64,000 nt of DNA from Axinella damicornis (GCA_963931865.1 OZ007506.1:2724926-2788925); one strand, 5' to 3'. Positions 51,120 to 63,554 are shown, counted from the first letter of the stretch. Notes: generated from the sequence alone by a model not told the origin. Program-made: numbers and translations.

Positions 51120-51458
51120 GTCTTAGTGTGTGATCCGAGCACAACGCTGGTGTCATAGCGCATGTTGATGGCAAAGCTCTGGAAACCATTCTTTTCTCCA
51201 ATGGGAATAGCCCCGATCATCCGTCTCACCGGGATCTGGCCCAATGGCTTCATGTCCCCAGAGAACGAGTCACTCTCAAAGTAGATGATCTGGCTCTCCT
51301 GGAGCTTGAAATACCTTGCCTTCCAGTCCCGCGAGCTGGTGCCCTCCTTGTGAAGTATGCCCTCCTTCCCAATACCCTGCAGCAGATATGCATGTACTAC
51401 ATATGTATATATGTAAGGATTTAGTTAGCCAATCACTCTCTCACACACCACACACACG

Positions 51459-51499
<41 letters not shown>

Positions 51500-51580
51500 G
51501 ACACACAGACACACACACACACAGACAGACACACAGACACACACACACACAGACAGACACACAGACACACACACACACAG

Positions 51581-51612
<32 letters not shown>

Positions 51613-51615
51613 ACA

Positions 51616-51655
<40 letters not shown>

Positions 51656-51687
51656 GACACACAGACACACACACACACAGACAGACA

Positions 51688-51737
<50 letters not shown>

Positions 51738-51741
51738 GACA

Positions 51742-51782
<41 letters not shown>

Positions 51783-54700
51783 GCCTACCGTGCAGTCATC
51801 CTGGTCACTGTCTGAGCTGTGAGGTTTGGATGTGTTGGAGGAGACCACAGTACGAGTCCGCCTCATCACCACCGGGGAACCTCCGGGACGGGGACGGGGA
51901 TCTCTGACCAGGTCCTCTGTGGAGACTGATCCTTCATGAGAAAGCTTGGCCTCATCCGGAGATGCAGTTCTTGAGACAGGAGCACTTGCACACTGTCCAC
52001 TCTTCTCGAGTATTTCAAGTCTTGATTTTGTCTTATTAGCCTTTGCCGGTCTTCTGTCTGTGGGAGGTTTCGGCGGGGGTACAGGGCTGCGTCGAGATGG
52101 TGCAGGGCTCATTTTCTGCTCTGATTTTTGCTCCTCTTCTTGCCGTTTATTCTCCGCCTCTTTTTCATACTGCAGCATCCGGTCCATCATCTTATGACTC
52201 AAGTGTTTCTTCTTCGTCCGAGGCGGGGGAACAGGCTGAGGACTCGCGCTCTTCTTCTCCCTGTCCAACCCGTTCTGGACTGGGCGTTGCAGTGGCGGTG
52301 ACGGGTCCCCAGGGCAAGGGGGGACCTTGTCTGCAACCATCCCCGGTTTTTTGGGCGGAGGTTTTGGTTTGGAGAAAGTTACTGGTTTTGATGGAAGAGA
52401 CGGAGGTTTAATTGGAGCTTTGGGCCGGGTTGTTTCACCTTGTGGCGGTGGTGGAGAGACTTGAGGGTGGGGCTTGGATTCAAGTTCAGTTTCTGAAATG
52501 CTGGTGGCTGGTTGTGGTTTGAGAACATCATAAACATTATCATTCACCTTCGGCATTTCTCTCACTTTCACCTCCTCCTCCCCCTCCCCTTCCTCCCCCT
52601 CCTCCTCCTCCTCCTCTTCTTCTTCTTCCTGCTTCTCCTCAACTTCCTTCTTCTCTTCGGGAAGTTCACTTCTGGGAATCGTTGCATAATCCCTTGAACC
52701 TGCTTCCCCTTGAACACCAAGCTCGTTCATCTCACTTCCGTTCAAAAGATCAAATTCCTCCAGGTTCTTAAAGAGTTCCTCCATGCTCGAGCTTCCCTTC
52801 ACAAGATCACTAGGCGGTGGGGCCAGTGCATTTTCTCCCTCCCTTCTGGCCTGAACGGATGACTCATCTTCTTCCAGTGGATCAGGAGAGATGGTTATAC
52901 ACGGAGGTGACTCTGATACTGGCTTCATCATCAGTGGGGGTGACAGAACTCTGCTCAATTGTTCACGTTTCTCTTCATCACTTTCGTTACTCAACTGTCG
53001 CTGAAGGAGATTTGTCAACCCAGTCTGTCCATGGAAGGCAGCGTACGGTTTGGGTACAGGTGGCGGTGGACGCCTCGGTCTCTGACTGGGACTCGCCCCA
53101 CCACTTGGACCAGATACCATTTCCGAAGCTGGTCTGGGAGTGGAACCAGAACTGGTCACATCACCCTTTGGTAACAGCTTGGGAGACGAAACAGGCCTCA
53201 CGAGGGGTCTCATCGAGGCATGGGTTGCAACTGGAACTCCATTTGCTGCAGGACCACTACTACTTGTCTCCTCCCATATAAAGTCTGGTCCAGTGTTCCT
53301 TTTTCTTGCTGGAGACGACAAAATGGGTGAACGGGGCTTTGGATAAATATCAGAGGCAGTCAGCCTTTCTCTGTCCCTACCCCTCCCTTCTTCAATGATT
53401 GGGGCGTAATTACCCGTCTTCTTCTTAAACAAGGGGTGTTTCTTTCCTCCTCCCTTGCTTCCCTTCGCCTCCCTCGGCTGTTCAAACTGTGAGAAAGTGG
53501 GTTCGCTGATACCCCGCTCAAGCTTTGGCACCTTCTTTGTCGGGCTGGGAGAGGTCTTGGGAGAGAGATCAGTATGGCTGCTGATTTTTTTCAATGCTTT
53601 TATCCCCAGCTTTGGAGAGGCTGCTCTGGGAGGATTGGTGGTAGAAGCTATCGTTTGGAGGTGAGCTGGGTAGGTGGCCCTACGTTCCGTTGGGATGTCA
53701 TCAACTGGAGGGGGAAGAAGGGGCATATATACACTCAAGTGGTATAGCTTCATTCTGGTGGGCCAAGTGTTTCAAGTGCTGGAATGCTGGCCTAGAGGTC
53801 CCAGGTTCCGGCCAAACTGTGCAGCAGGGATTTTTCTCTCTATTTCTGTTTCAGGGTGAACTCAGCCCTACCCTCAAACTGGAGAAGAGCTATCCTTAGG
53901 CTCTGCCTTCTCCCGATCCTAGTTGGCCACCATGTCAGTGGCAAAGTTCTAATTAGCCAATAAAATCTGTTCCCAACCTAGCCTCGTTCCCAGGCCACGT
54001 GGGTGTTCCCAGGCCGCGTGAGAACGAGGCTATTCCCAGGCCTTCTCCCCAGTTCTTCAGCAAGGTCCAGCTATTGGGGCTATCTAATTAGCCAGTATCA
54101 GATACTCCAGGGAGAGAGTATAGCCTCATTCCCACGCCACATGGAGAGAATGAGGCTAGGAAAGAGTGCCGCTGCCAACAGAGCTTAGGGAGGAGTTAGC
54201 CTCATTCCCATGCGGCCTGGGAATGAGGCTAAGGGAGGAGTGAGCTACATGTGAACCTACATACAGACACAATCACAGGCCAAGTGTACGTACTCCTGAC
54301 AGTTTCCGTCTGGGCCTGCTCTCCGCGTGCCATCTGCTTGATCCGTCTCACAAGTCTTTTTTCCTCCTCTTTGGACTTTGGCTGCTGGAGCTCCTCTACA
54401 AAGCTGGCAGGAAACACACCTGTCTTACCGTCCAGCAGCCCTGTCCACCACCCATCTGCACTCTTCTCAGTAATCTGGGAGGGGGAGGAGGAGGGAGAGG
54501 GGGGAAGAGGAGGGGGAGGGGGAGGGGGAGGGGGAGGGGGAGGGAGGAGGGGGAGGGGGAGAGGGAGGAGAGGGGGAGGAGGAGGAGGAGGGGGAGGGGG
54601 AGGGGGAGGGAGGAGAGAGGGAGGAGGGGGAGAGGGAGGGGGAGGGAAGGAGGAGGAGGAGGGGGAGAAGGGGAGGAGGAGGGGGAAGATGAGGGGGAGG

Positions 54701-57414
54701 AGGGGAGTGGGATGGAGAGGAGTGTGTAGTTACGGATGGGAGGGAGGAGTATGTGGGTGGAGTCAAGGAAGGGGAGTGACCACAAGCACACCTGTCAGCT
54801 AGGTGCTCACCTCAAGGAGGTCTCCTTCATCAAATGTCAGGTTTCCATCTTCGCCCAGAGCTTCATAGTCAAAGAGAGCCACAGCTATCGGACTGGGATG
54901 GGAGGTACATGCGTGCGGCGGTAATAATCGTAACACAATGTTGCACTCATTCTAATGAAATTGATATTTTATCAACTCAGAAAGGAGGGTCTTGAGTACA
55001 TGCTGATAGGAAGGCTTGCCTCGGTCAACTGGAAGTGTATCGATGAATAGCATTTTAGTAAAGCTAACGCTGCAAACTAAGTGAGCCAATCAGACTCTTA
55101 TGAAAAATGCAAAATTTCATATCAAACTATTGATCTCTTTGCAGTTGGTACAGAACGCCTGGGAAGAAACCGCAGTCCTATAAGCCAACCCTTCATTGAA
55201 AACTGTTATCAAATTAACCTTAATCTGCTGTTTTCATTCAAGAATCCTGATAAAGCAGCAGAGTGGATTCCTGGTGGTGGCCGAGGGCAACATCCATTTG
55301 TAACTCCCAGCAACACAGGTTAAACTGTTTGTAAACACTGGCCACAATCAACAAGGGATGTTATTGTGTCAGGACAAGTTTGTGTTCCTAGGCAACCAAC
55401 AACTACTGTATGTGCAGGTGGCAAGGACCCAGACAAAACAGAGCAGATGATTCCAGTTATTTGTGTTATTCATCACAGACGTGGTATTCACCAGCTCCTG
55501 AGTACCAACCACCCTTGGGGGGTAGGCTACCTATTGTGATACTATACTTTCAAGTGTACTGAATATACACACATGACATTGTACTGTAGGTTCAATATGT
55601 TCTTGAGGCATTGACCACAATCCAGTGTAACAAGAGAAGTCCCAATGTGCAAACTCTACAAGAGAATCTTAGAGAGGTGGGTGAAATGTTTCAGCTCAGC
55701 AGTCCAGTTTATACGTGTAGTAGTAGACAGAACAGCAAGTAAAACACGTGAAGGCTCCAACATAACGGAGTGTAGCGATGTTATCTTGACAACATTGATC
55801 ACCATGGCCACCAATAATATTGCCCACACGTACAAACGTATGCGGTGATATACTAGCTACAAGCCACTATGATCACTTCTTACACGTAGCTGCACTCGTT
55901 CACAGCCTTGAGACACAGCGATATGTATATGTGACAGTCTCGTGTAGAACTCGAAGATTATTCCGCATTGGCCAAAAACGAGTTAGTGATGCTAATCGAA
56001 GCTTTGGGGGTTCCCCAACACTTTGCGAAAGTCTTAGCGCTAATCGTTGCTTGTACGAGTAGTTACGCCCACGAAAGTGCAGTGACCTCGGGCGTTTACA
56101 CAGTATACGCACGCGGTACCGTCAACACGCGATAAAAATGGCAAGATTCAACGCTCTGTATCTGCGGTTGTGCGATAGCTACAAACACGGGTCAAACGCC
56201 AACAGTGAGAGGGATCCTTCGTCTAAAGCAACAGCGCCTATGAAGCAAAACAGGTAAACAGCACCTACGTACTGAGCGCTAGATCGCTACTATACGGATC
56301 GACGGTACGTCAACGATGTACCGTTCATGTAATAACGCTTACTGTGCTGTCTCTGTTATGTTGGTATCCTTCAAACTTGGCAAATCCTTAGGCAAGGGAT
56401 CCATCTTGCTGCCGCTTTTTGTCCCATGTTTCTAGCTGTTGTAGAATAGGCGCTAGAAAGCGTTGAAAATTAAAATTTATAATCGCGTTTATCTCAATAA
56501 TTGACTTCCGGAATAACCTTCGATTTCTACACGGGAATGTCACATATATATGTTGCATGTATGCAATACCTTCTGGACACCACAGGAGACAAACCCCATA
56601 GCACACGTAACTACCGGCATGCAAATAGTTAGGCATGCAAAAGACGTGAGACCTTCACACAAACACATACTCGTGGCATACCACATACACTACACTAGGC
56701 ACACACCCACACAAACACATACTTTGTTACTTTAGACCAGTTGATGTCCTCGATTTTGAGGCGGTTTCTTCTTCGCTCATTCTTCTTCAATTCGCGTATC
56801 TCCTCCTCACTCGGCTCGTGGAGGTTGAACACAAAGTAGGGAAGGGGGCTGTTTGGGGTGACCTTTGTGTCATCTGAGAGAGCCTCATCACCCTGGAGAG
56901 GAAGGAGGCAGGGAGGGAGTGTTGAGGGAGAGGGAGAAAGGGAAGGAGAAAGGGAAGGAGAAAGGGAAGGAAGGAGAGGTGGAGGGAGGGTGGGAGGGAG
57001 GGAGGGAGGGAGGGAGGAAGGGAGGGAGGGAAGAAGGGAGGGAGAAAGGAGGGAGGGAGGAAGGAGGGAGGGGGAAGGCAGGAAGGGAGCGGAGAGAGAG
57101 GGGAAAGGGAGGAAGGGATGTGTGAGTTTTATTATAGCTTCCCTTTAACTTCTAGCAACTACTAACAGTATGTCACCTGAAACTTGATTTCAATGTGGTC
57201 CAGGGGAAGTCCTATTCTGCCACTGAGAAGCTTCCTGATGTCGTTCACTGTGGAGCTTGGTAAGACTTTCAATGTCAGCTCAGAACCCTTTGGCATCTGA
57301 TGGCGGCAGGAAAGAAGGGAGAAGGAAAGAAAGAGGGAGAGTGAAGGGGGGGGGAGAAAGCAGAGGGGAAGGGGGTTTGAGAGGGAGGGGAGAAGAAAGA
57401 GGGAAGGGAGAGAG

Positions 57415-57445
<31 letters not shown>

Positions 57446-58755
57446 AGTGGAGGAGAGAGAAGAGGGAGGAGGAGAGGAGAATGGGAGGAGGGAATGCAGA
57501 GAGGGGTTGGGGACGGGGGAATGGGATAAGGTTGAAGGGAGGAGGGAGGGGGAAGAGGAAACAAGTTCAAACAAGGGTTGGTACTTGAGTGAAAGATTAG
57601 CTGGAGCAGCTGTACCAACACAAAATACGAAAGCCAACCGAACCACTGGCCTGAACAAACATTCAATTTGCGATTTCATAAGCATCACACATAAACAAGG
57701 GCCACTAGCCAGAAGTGCTACACTAACAACACAGAGCTGCTATAACAACCGACTGCACCTGTGCCCAGCTCAGTTCAGCAATTGGTAATACACGGCCAGA
57801 TGTTCTTTCAAGTTACAGCGTTTTATAAACCTCTTGGTTGGCATGTCAACAAGATTCAATGAAGGCCAACCATATAGGGTGATATTACCATAGCCTTGCA
57901 CGCACGCGCGCGCACACGCACACGCACACACACATACACACACACGCACACGCACACACACATACACACACACGCACACGCACACACACATACACACACA
58001 CACACATACTTGCCGAGTGATCAAGATACAAGTCACTGAGCTACGCGCTGTAAAAAACATTCATTCCTGTGACATTTAATATGTTGCATGAATTTCTGTG
58101 TAAAAGTGAATAATCCTGTTATCCAAACCCAGCTCCACCAAAGCATTCCTAGAGCTGGGAGAGCATTCACGGAAACACAATCCCTCACGAGTACGCAATC
58201 TAACCCACAGATGACACTAGGGCTCGTGATCAACAATGCTATTGTCAGCAGACAGTGCATTTTTGAACTACACAACTAGGAAAAAGAGCCAAGAGGTTGG
58301 CATTACAATAACACTTGCAGCTCAATAGCCTCTACTATGGGGGTAGTTTCCTACTCCCCGTACAACATAGTAATGAGCCTGTATTCCATCACTGAACTAT
58401 AAGACAAATTTCTGGTCAATGTTCAAAGTTAAGCCATTTGCCAGCATACACGGTCGTAACAATGGAATGAGATCTCCATGACGTCACATTAATTGCAGAC
58501 TATAATGAGAGTTCGATTTTGCCTGCCTCTGAGCAATCCTCCCCAACTATTCACAGCGGATTGGCTGCATGAACACCTGCTATTTACTGTGTATGGGTGG
58601 AACACCTGGGTTAATACACATCACATTCACCTGCCAAATGTTTGTTGCTTTTAAAATAGGGGAGAGCCTGATATCCTTTGTCACACGACATTACATAAGG
58701 TAGAGAGACAAGACGACTCCTGCTGGCTACAAACATGTGGCAAGCTAGCGGATGG

Positions 58756-58788
<33 letters not shown>

Positions 58789-60203
58789 AATAGGTACACA
58801 GTACAATTAGCATTCCACAGTATCGTATCGTTGATGACACACAAGGATACGCAAGAAGTATGTGGAAACTGCAGCTGCTTGGCATTTGAGGCTCAATCTA
58901 CACTGCCGACTTCCTACCTGAACCTAGCCTCGTTCCCAGGCCGTCTGCCAGTCGCGCGCGCACCGCATACGTGACCTTTGAACCCTTGTCAGATAGCTGG
59001 CAGAAGGCCTGGTACCACTCCTACGTCATTTACAAGCAAAGTGGACACGGTTATGAAGCAACTCGACTACACGTATGCTTTCGAGTTTATATTGATACCA
59101 CGAAGACAGCAACTTGATGCCAACTCAGCGCTAACGGCAATACAGCATGCACTAACGTTTGACTACTCAGGCGTAAGTCTTACCAAGCGCTTGGTAAGCT
59201 ACTGTAGATGTAAGCTATTGTAGTTACCTAGGCTACTACAACCGTACAACAAGGAGTTCCATACCTGACGCCTCCAGTGGTCCACCGCGGTAGCGTAAAA
59301 GCCAACAATAACTCGCTAGGAAACCTGCCGTTAGCCCGTGAACTTCTGCCACGCCGCCATTTTACATGAAACCGTGTCCACCTACGTCACAACCGTGTCC
59401 ACTTAACTTGTAAATGACGTAGGAGTGGTACCAGGCCTTCTGCCAGCTATCTGACAAGGGTTCAAAGGTCACGTATGCGGTGCGCACGCGACTGGCAGAC
59501 GGCCTGGGAACGAGGCTAACCTGAACCTAATACTTGAGTGTGGTACACAATCGCAATTGAGTCTGCATTCAAATGCCAAGCAGACCTATTCTGCAACTTC
59601 CACATACTTCTTGCATATCCTTGCACATGGACCTCCTACCTTGATTCGCTGATATTCTCGGTGAGGCTGCACGGTTGCATACGTAACTACTCATGTATAG
59701 GCACATTGCATACTGGCCTGTAGCAATTCGTTTGTCATTCAGGATACTCATCAGCTGCCGGATGCATCGAAAGCACAAAGCAGCTTCCCCCACAGAAAAA
59801 GAGGCAGAAGATTGCATTATCTCGCACAGTGAACGTGATTTTGTCCTACCCCTCCCCTCCTCCACATGGTTAAGTCATCACGTGACACTGACAAACTCCA
59901 GACTCTCCCAGTACTGCACGAAACAGATACAAGCCTGAGAGTAATCAATACAGGTGTGATAGTAACACATGCAAGTTGAAGTAGCTCGTAATCGCGAGGT
60001 ACCAGCACCGTTGGACATATCTCATGTCTTCACTGGTGGCAGGAAGTCTAGAGTAACATTCTGCCATTTTAATATGATCTCAGTTGACATGGTTACCGGC
60101 TGCCAGTACTTGACTCACCATATCTTTTGTTTTCTGGTCCACAGCTACACTGGTGCAGATCATGCAGCAGATTTCAACCTCTTCATTCTGCGATGTGTGG
60201 TGT

Positions 60204-60247
<44 letters not shown>

Positions 60248-60364
60248 GATGTGTGTGGGGGGAGGTAGATATTCCATTAACAGTGTAATTACTCCTCCAC
60301 TTCCACTACAATACCTACACCCTTCCCAACACACTCCCACACACCCACCTACCCACCCACACAC

Positions 60365-60420
<56 letters not shown>

Positions 60421-63321
60421 ACACCCACACCCACACCCACAAGACTGCCACACACATATATATGACCTTAGGGAAGGAAGCACTCCTCAAGGCCTATATA
60501 GTCTTGAACCAGTTCATGCCGAACATTTGTTCTTGGATGTCAGTATAAATGGTCCGGACAATATATTTCTTCATATGGCGTTCAAAATCAAAACTAGTTA
60601 ACTGACCTACCCATTCTTGGAAGGCAGTTGCTACAACAGTACATTCTATCCCATCCATTTGGCAGTGTGTATCTATTGCTGACCTTGTAACCATATCCAT
60701 CACTACATTATTCCACACAAGGAGCTTATCGCCACCAGTTATGCATGTTGTGATGGCCGGTCAGACTTTGGAGTCATTTTTTGGTAGCAACTACCATCTA
60801 TATCCATGCTGCTACCAATTGGGGAAAGCAGTGCTAGCCTCCTGGCTCTCTGTCCCTGCACTGACTCATCTGCCAGGACTTTCCCACGATAGTATTACAA
60901 GCGACAAACACTGGCGGTTAATATGTAAATTGCTGTTTATAGGTGGTGTACATCTTGAGAGCCAAATTGCAGCACAATTGCCTCCTAAACTCATCCAAGA
61001 ATGGTCTAGTCATGCACTGAAGCACACCCAGTAATACAGGGATCGAAGCAGAAGGCTAACCAGTGCCTTAGTGGTAAGAGTATCTGAATAGCATTCAGAA
61101 GGCCTGGGGTTCAACGTCCAGCTGGTCCTGGAATTTTTCCGTGGATTCGATTACTCTCCTTCTCAGGATCACTAACTGTAATCACAAACTGAGCTCACAG
61201 GTTTGAAGCCGCGCACTATCACTGCATGGAACAGGAGCAGGATTGTTACTTGTGACCTTTTATGGTAATATCAAAGCAAAAACTCTACCTGGGCTAACCC
61301 AGCATACCATTTGAATATCAACTATTGCATTCATGCAAATTAGCCCACGAGCTGATGCCTCACGATCCGAGATGTGAAATCTGATCACTGGGCAGTAAGT
61401 CAATGATATGCACAAACACGAATGAGTGCCAGAGATTCAAACATGGGAATAATTGTCTCACACGTAAACAAAATTGCGCATGCGAGGTCTTTGATTTAGA
61501 TTTGAGATCGAGGAGGGAAATCATAGTGTGGAAAGGTTAGGGAGGTTAGCGGGCATTTTAGAGCCAGGACCCCCAAATGAGACCCTCGATGCAGTAGTCT
61601 AAGAGTCCAGCAGACAGCCATCAAAACTGAGTCATCAGGAGTCCATATCTCTCACACACACACCATTATTTTGGTCCACCCTGGCAAACCCCCAGAAAGT
61701 AAGACTCAGTTCGGCTCTGGACACAGGTTTGGCCTGCATGGAGGGCACATCACAAGGTACATAGTCTGTGTAGCATGCTTATCATGATCATTGTGTAATA
61801 GAATAGCGGAAACATGCTGGGAAAATGGTAAAACTGAACGCCAGGAAATGTAAACATGTCAACCTCATATATAACTTCCCATTACAGTAAACAGAATCAT
61901 TGGATGTATGTTACCATGGATACTGTTATTATATTGTGGGCCAACCTGTTGTAGCCTGTGGTCCTGACCTACAGGGCTAGGTGGTCATAGCAGTGGAGAC
62001 TTGGAGGTTACATTTCTTAATCACTGTCGCCATGGTAGTTACCAAGGCAACTCATGGCCATGACAAAAAAAAACAGACACCAAATCTCCTCACATGATCC
62101 ACATACGTATTGGTCATACCCATGGATGACATAGGCAGTACTGTTGGCCCCACATGTATATGGTGCGCAGGCAGATACTGCCCTACATGTATATAGACCA
62201 TACACAGGATACGATCATACCAACAGCTAGATCAGCAAACTGGAAGTATATGTGCTAATATCCTTTGAACTGCAAGACGGCAGGTGAGGTTGCATGCACT
62301 GCCAGTCAGTCATTAACTGTACACACACTGTCTCTCAGCCAACCAAGGGAAGCTCAACTTACACTTGCATGGCATCACTGGACATTGATGGCCAGTCACT
62401 CAAAGTTGAAGTCCATCCAATTGTCAGTATAACCACACATAAACGTTCAGAGGAGTACACAATGCCTCTGAGTGCCAATGGGAGGAGACTACATCAAAAG
62501 CGGTGGTCTGTACATGGGTCAAGTGCTCCTGAGCTTACTACACACCAAACAATGCCAGTCTTAATTGGCCTGATCATCCATGTACATATAAGGCAATGGT
62601 GTGGTAGGATCTGGCCTCTGTTAGCAAACGTAAGGGGAAGTAAACAAATTGCAGCCCATTGTAAAGTACAGCTGGTCATGATCCATCCTCCCACCTCTCA
62701 GTGAATGTACACTTACTTGTCACCTCCCTCCCACACGACCCTCCCTCCAACACGACCTCCCTCCCACACGACCCTCCCTCCAACACGACCCTCCCTCCCA
62801 CACGACCCTTCCTCCCACTTGACCCTCCCTCCCACACGACCCTCCCTCCCACTTGACCCTCCTCCCACACGACCCTCCCTCCCACTTGACCCTCCCTCCC
62901 ACTTGACCCTCCTCCCACACGACCCTCCCTCCCACACGACCCTCCCTCCCACACAACCCTCCTTCACCACCACCTCCTTCCGAGTATCCCCTTGTCCCTC
63001 CCTCACATACCACCCCACCCACCCACCACACTCACCGGCTTCTTTTCCACTTCCTTCTTCCTCTTTGGAGCGGGACTACCAGCAGGAGACCTCCCAGGCC
63101 TAAGCTCCTCCAACTCCTGCAGACCAACATTTCTTGCTATTGACATCTGTTGACTTTCTCTGACATTTTGTGATCGCAAGTAGCACTGTTCCACCATCAC
63201 CTCCACCGCACTGAGCAGGGCAGGGGTTTGTGTGCTCAGGATTTTGAGCGTTGAAACATCCTCCGTTTTAGACTGTTCTTTATATGCTATCACATTCTCC
63301 ACCAGTGTGGAGCAGAAAGTG

Positions 63322-63326
<5 letters not shown>
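48800..63326 (-). CDS. Multidomain scaffold: Ubl/RA-like, SH3, proline-rich, PH, RhoGAP-like (5' incomplete)
   Basis: Thirteen exons (minus): 63326-63036, 60187-60119, 57296-57177, 56892-56723, 54892-54811, 54474-54294, 53704-51789, 51376-51119, 50958-50898, 50145-49988, 49790-49683, 49495-49379 and 48946-48800. Phases are consistent; 1225 residues are visible. A helical region (1-97) ends in a basic [14 protein letters not shown] ubiquitin-like/RA-like segment follows (about 100-215), then SH3 (about 218-277: ALFDYEA ... DGWWTGLL ... [10 protein letters not shown]). Residues 305-943 are proline/serine-rich with an acidic Glu run (EEEEEEEEE) and many PPPP/PxxP motifs. PH spans about 943-1050. 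The last 170 residues resemble RhoGAP ([22 protein letters not shown]). Where RhoGAPs have the arginine finger (FRxSG) it reads IFIGVGG. It is probably a membrane-associated signalling adaptor. No exact named orthologue recognised. The start lies beyond the window or further upstream. Confidence 0.85.
49496..49567. repeat. (TG)n plus poly-G abutting acceptor
   Basis: About 55 bp of TG followed by a G run, directly against the exon starting at 49495. The CAG acceptor is formed by the end of the CA array on the sense strand. Confidence 0.9.
50150..50440. repeat. GGAGGAAGGTTGGGTGGAGG minisatellite at acceptor
   Basis: Purine-rich tandem units of roughly 50 bp (GGTTGGGTGGAGGAGAAGGG...), pyrimidine-rich in the transcript, starting just beyond the acceptor of the exon at 50145. 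Confidence 0.85.
51049..51116. repeat. (CA)n microsatellite after donor
   Basis: A CA run (GT in the transcript) beginning at the donor GTGAGTGTGTG of the exon ending at 51119. Confidence 0.9.
51443..51780. repeat. Compound (CA)n/(CAGA)n microsatellite after donor
   Basis: About 340 bp of CA with periodic CAGACAGACA blocks, reaching within 10 bp of the donor of the large exon at 51789. It supports spurious Cys-Val frames. Confidence 0.95.
53740..53860. repeat. Possible SINE fragment
   Basis: GTGGGCCAAGTGTTTCAAGTGCTGG ahead of GAGGTCCCAGGTTCCGGCC looks like a diverged pol III A/B box pair. Weak evidence. Confidence 0.3.
53976..54232. mobile_element. Cluster of three short GCCTCRTTCCC foldbacks
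   Basis: TAGCCTCGTTCCCAGGCCAC...GAACGAGGCTA (53977-54032), TAGCCTCATTCCCACGCC...GAATGAGGCTA (54121-54158) and TAGCCTCATTCCCATGCGGC...GAATGAGGCTA (54198-54231), all in one intron. Confidence 0.75.
54475..54720. repeat. GGGGGAGGAGG polypurine tract abutting SH3 exon acceptor
   Basis: Purine-only for over 200 bp, C/T-only in the transcript, starting within a few bases of the exon boundary at 54474. Confidence 0.9.
55080..55330 (+). other. Unassigned plus-strand frame, possibly a gene relic
   Basis: The frame carries [20 protein letters not shown] and [17 protein letters not shown], followed at about 55440 by [17 protein letters not shown]. It looks like protein-derived sequence, but the frames are broken. 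Family not recognised; it lies in an intron of the minus-strand scaffold gene. Confidence 0.3.
56138..56253 (+). other. Possible first exon of an unidentified plus-strand gene
   Basis: ATG-initiated frame ([18 protein letters not shown]...) ending at AACAG|GTAAAC, a good donor, behind a CpG-containing region. No downstream plus-strand partner exon was found. It lies between two weakly inverted segments (about 55917 and 56555), so it may instead belong to a mobile element. Confidence 0.25.
56893..57118. repeat. AGGGAGGGAGGAAGG polypurine tract abutting acceptor
   Basis: Purine-rich, including GGGAAGGAGAAA triplet repeats, immediately next to the exon starting at 56892. Confidence 0.9.
57300..57560. 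repeat. Polypurine tract with 29-nt poly-G abutting acceptor
   Basis: G/A-rich DNA with a G homopolymer at 57417-57445, next to the exon starting at 57296. Confidence 0.9.
57897..58008. repeat. (CACACG)n/(CA)n compound microsatellite
   Basis: CA run interspersed with CG and TA steps, with a period of about 34 bp (CACGCACACGCACACACACA). Confidence 0.85.
58009..58921. other. Intronic stretch without gene
   Basis: Nothing coding was recognised. A 30-nt poly-G lies at 58758-58787. Confidence 0.45.
58922..59522. mobile_element. 600-bp element with about 125-bp terminal inverted repeats (GCCTCGTTCCCAGGC family)
   Basis: Starts CTAGCCTCGTTCCCAGGCCG and ends CGGCCTGGGAACGAGGCTAA. The arms continue through GTCTGCCAGTCGCG, GACCTTTGAACCCTTGTCAG, AGAAGGCCTGGTACCACTCC and TACGTCATTTACAAG, each repeated as the reverse complement. 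The roughly 350-bp interior contains inverted GTGTCCAC copies and no transposase. It is the longest member of the family here and may be close to a full non-autonomous form. Confidence 0.85.
60196..60445. repeat. (GT)n and (CA)n arrays in inverted arrangement
   Basis: A GT run at 60205-60256 and a CA run at 60360-60440 can pair. The first lies just beyond the acceptor of the 69-nt exon at 60187. Confidence 0.9.
60446..62700. other. Large intronic stretch with unassigned frames and a SINE
   Basis: A minus frame at 60494-60718 ends in a stop after 74 codons and matches nothing recognised. A plus frame at 62294-62704 (136 codons, with [17 protein letters not shown]) faintly recalls a retroelement aspartyl-protease neighbourhood but cannot be assigned. 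A tRNA-like head is listed separately. Confidence 0.35.
61060..61125 (+). repeat. tRNA-derived SINE head
   Basis: TGCCTTAGTGGTAAGAGTAT (A-box-like) and GGGGTTCAACGTCCAGC (B-box-like) lie at tRNA spacing, followed by a non-tRNA body. Confidence 0.55.
62722..63030. repeat. CCTCCCTCCCACACGAC minisatellite downstream of donor
   Basis: Tandem units of about 20-22 bp with CACACGACCCTCCCTCC and CACTTGACCCTCC variants; G-rich in the transcript. It lies just after the donor of the exon ending at 63036. Confidence 0.9.

Positions 63327-63408
<82 letters not shown>
63327..63408. repeat. (GT)n microsatellite abutting acceptor
   Basis: About 75 bp of uninterrupted GT (CA in the transcript) directly before the exon starting at 63326. 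Confidence 0.95.
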
Positions 63409-63554
63409 GCGTGGTGTGCATGTGGAGGTGTGTGTATGGCTTATGTAATGATATAACATAGCAGTAAGTGTGTTACTGTTTATAAAATCCCGAGGGCACC
63501 AGCCCAAGGGGAGGGTGTTTATAAACCACAAGACATGAACATTATATATCTCAC

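Noticed and set aside
51441..53753. A 770-codon minus frame running through the CA array
   Set aside because: Only its part upstream of the donor at 51789 is coding (the proline-rich exon). The tail of alternating Cys-Val is a read-through of the (CA)n microsatellite.
60494..60718. 74-codon minus frame as an extra exon of the scaffold gene
   Set aside because: It ends in a stop and lacks a matching donor/acceptor phase; the neighbouring 69-nt exon at 60119-60187 fits instead.
62294..62704. Plus frame of 136 codons as a retroelement protease gene
   Set aside because: Only a faint resemblance, with no catalytic D-[ST]-G motif seen and no partner RT; left unassigned.
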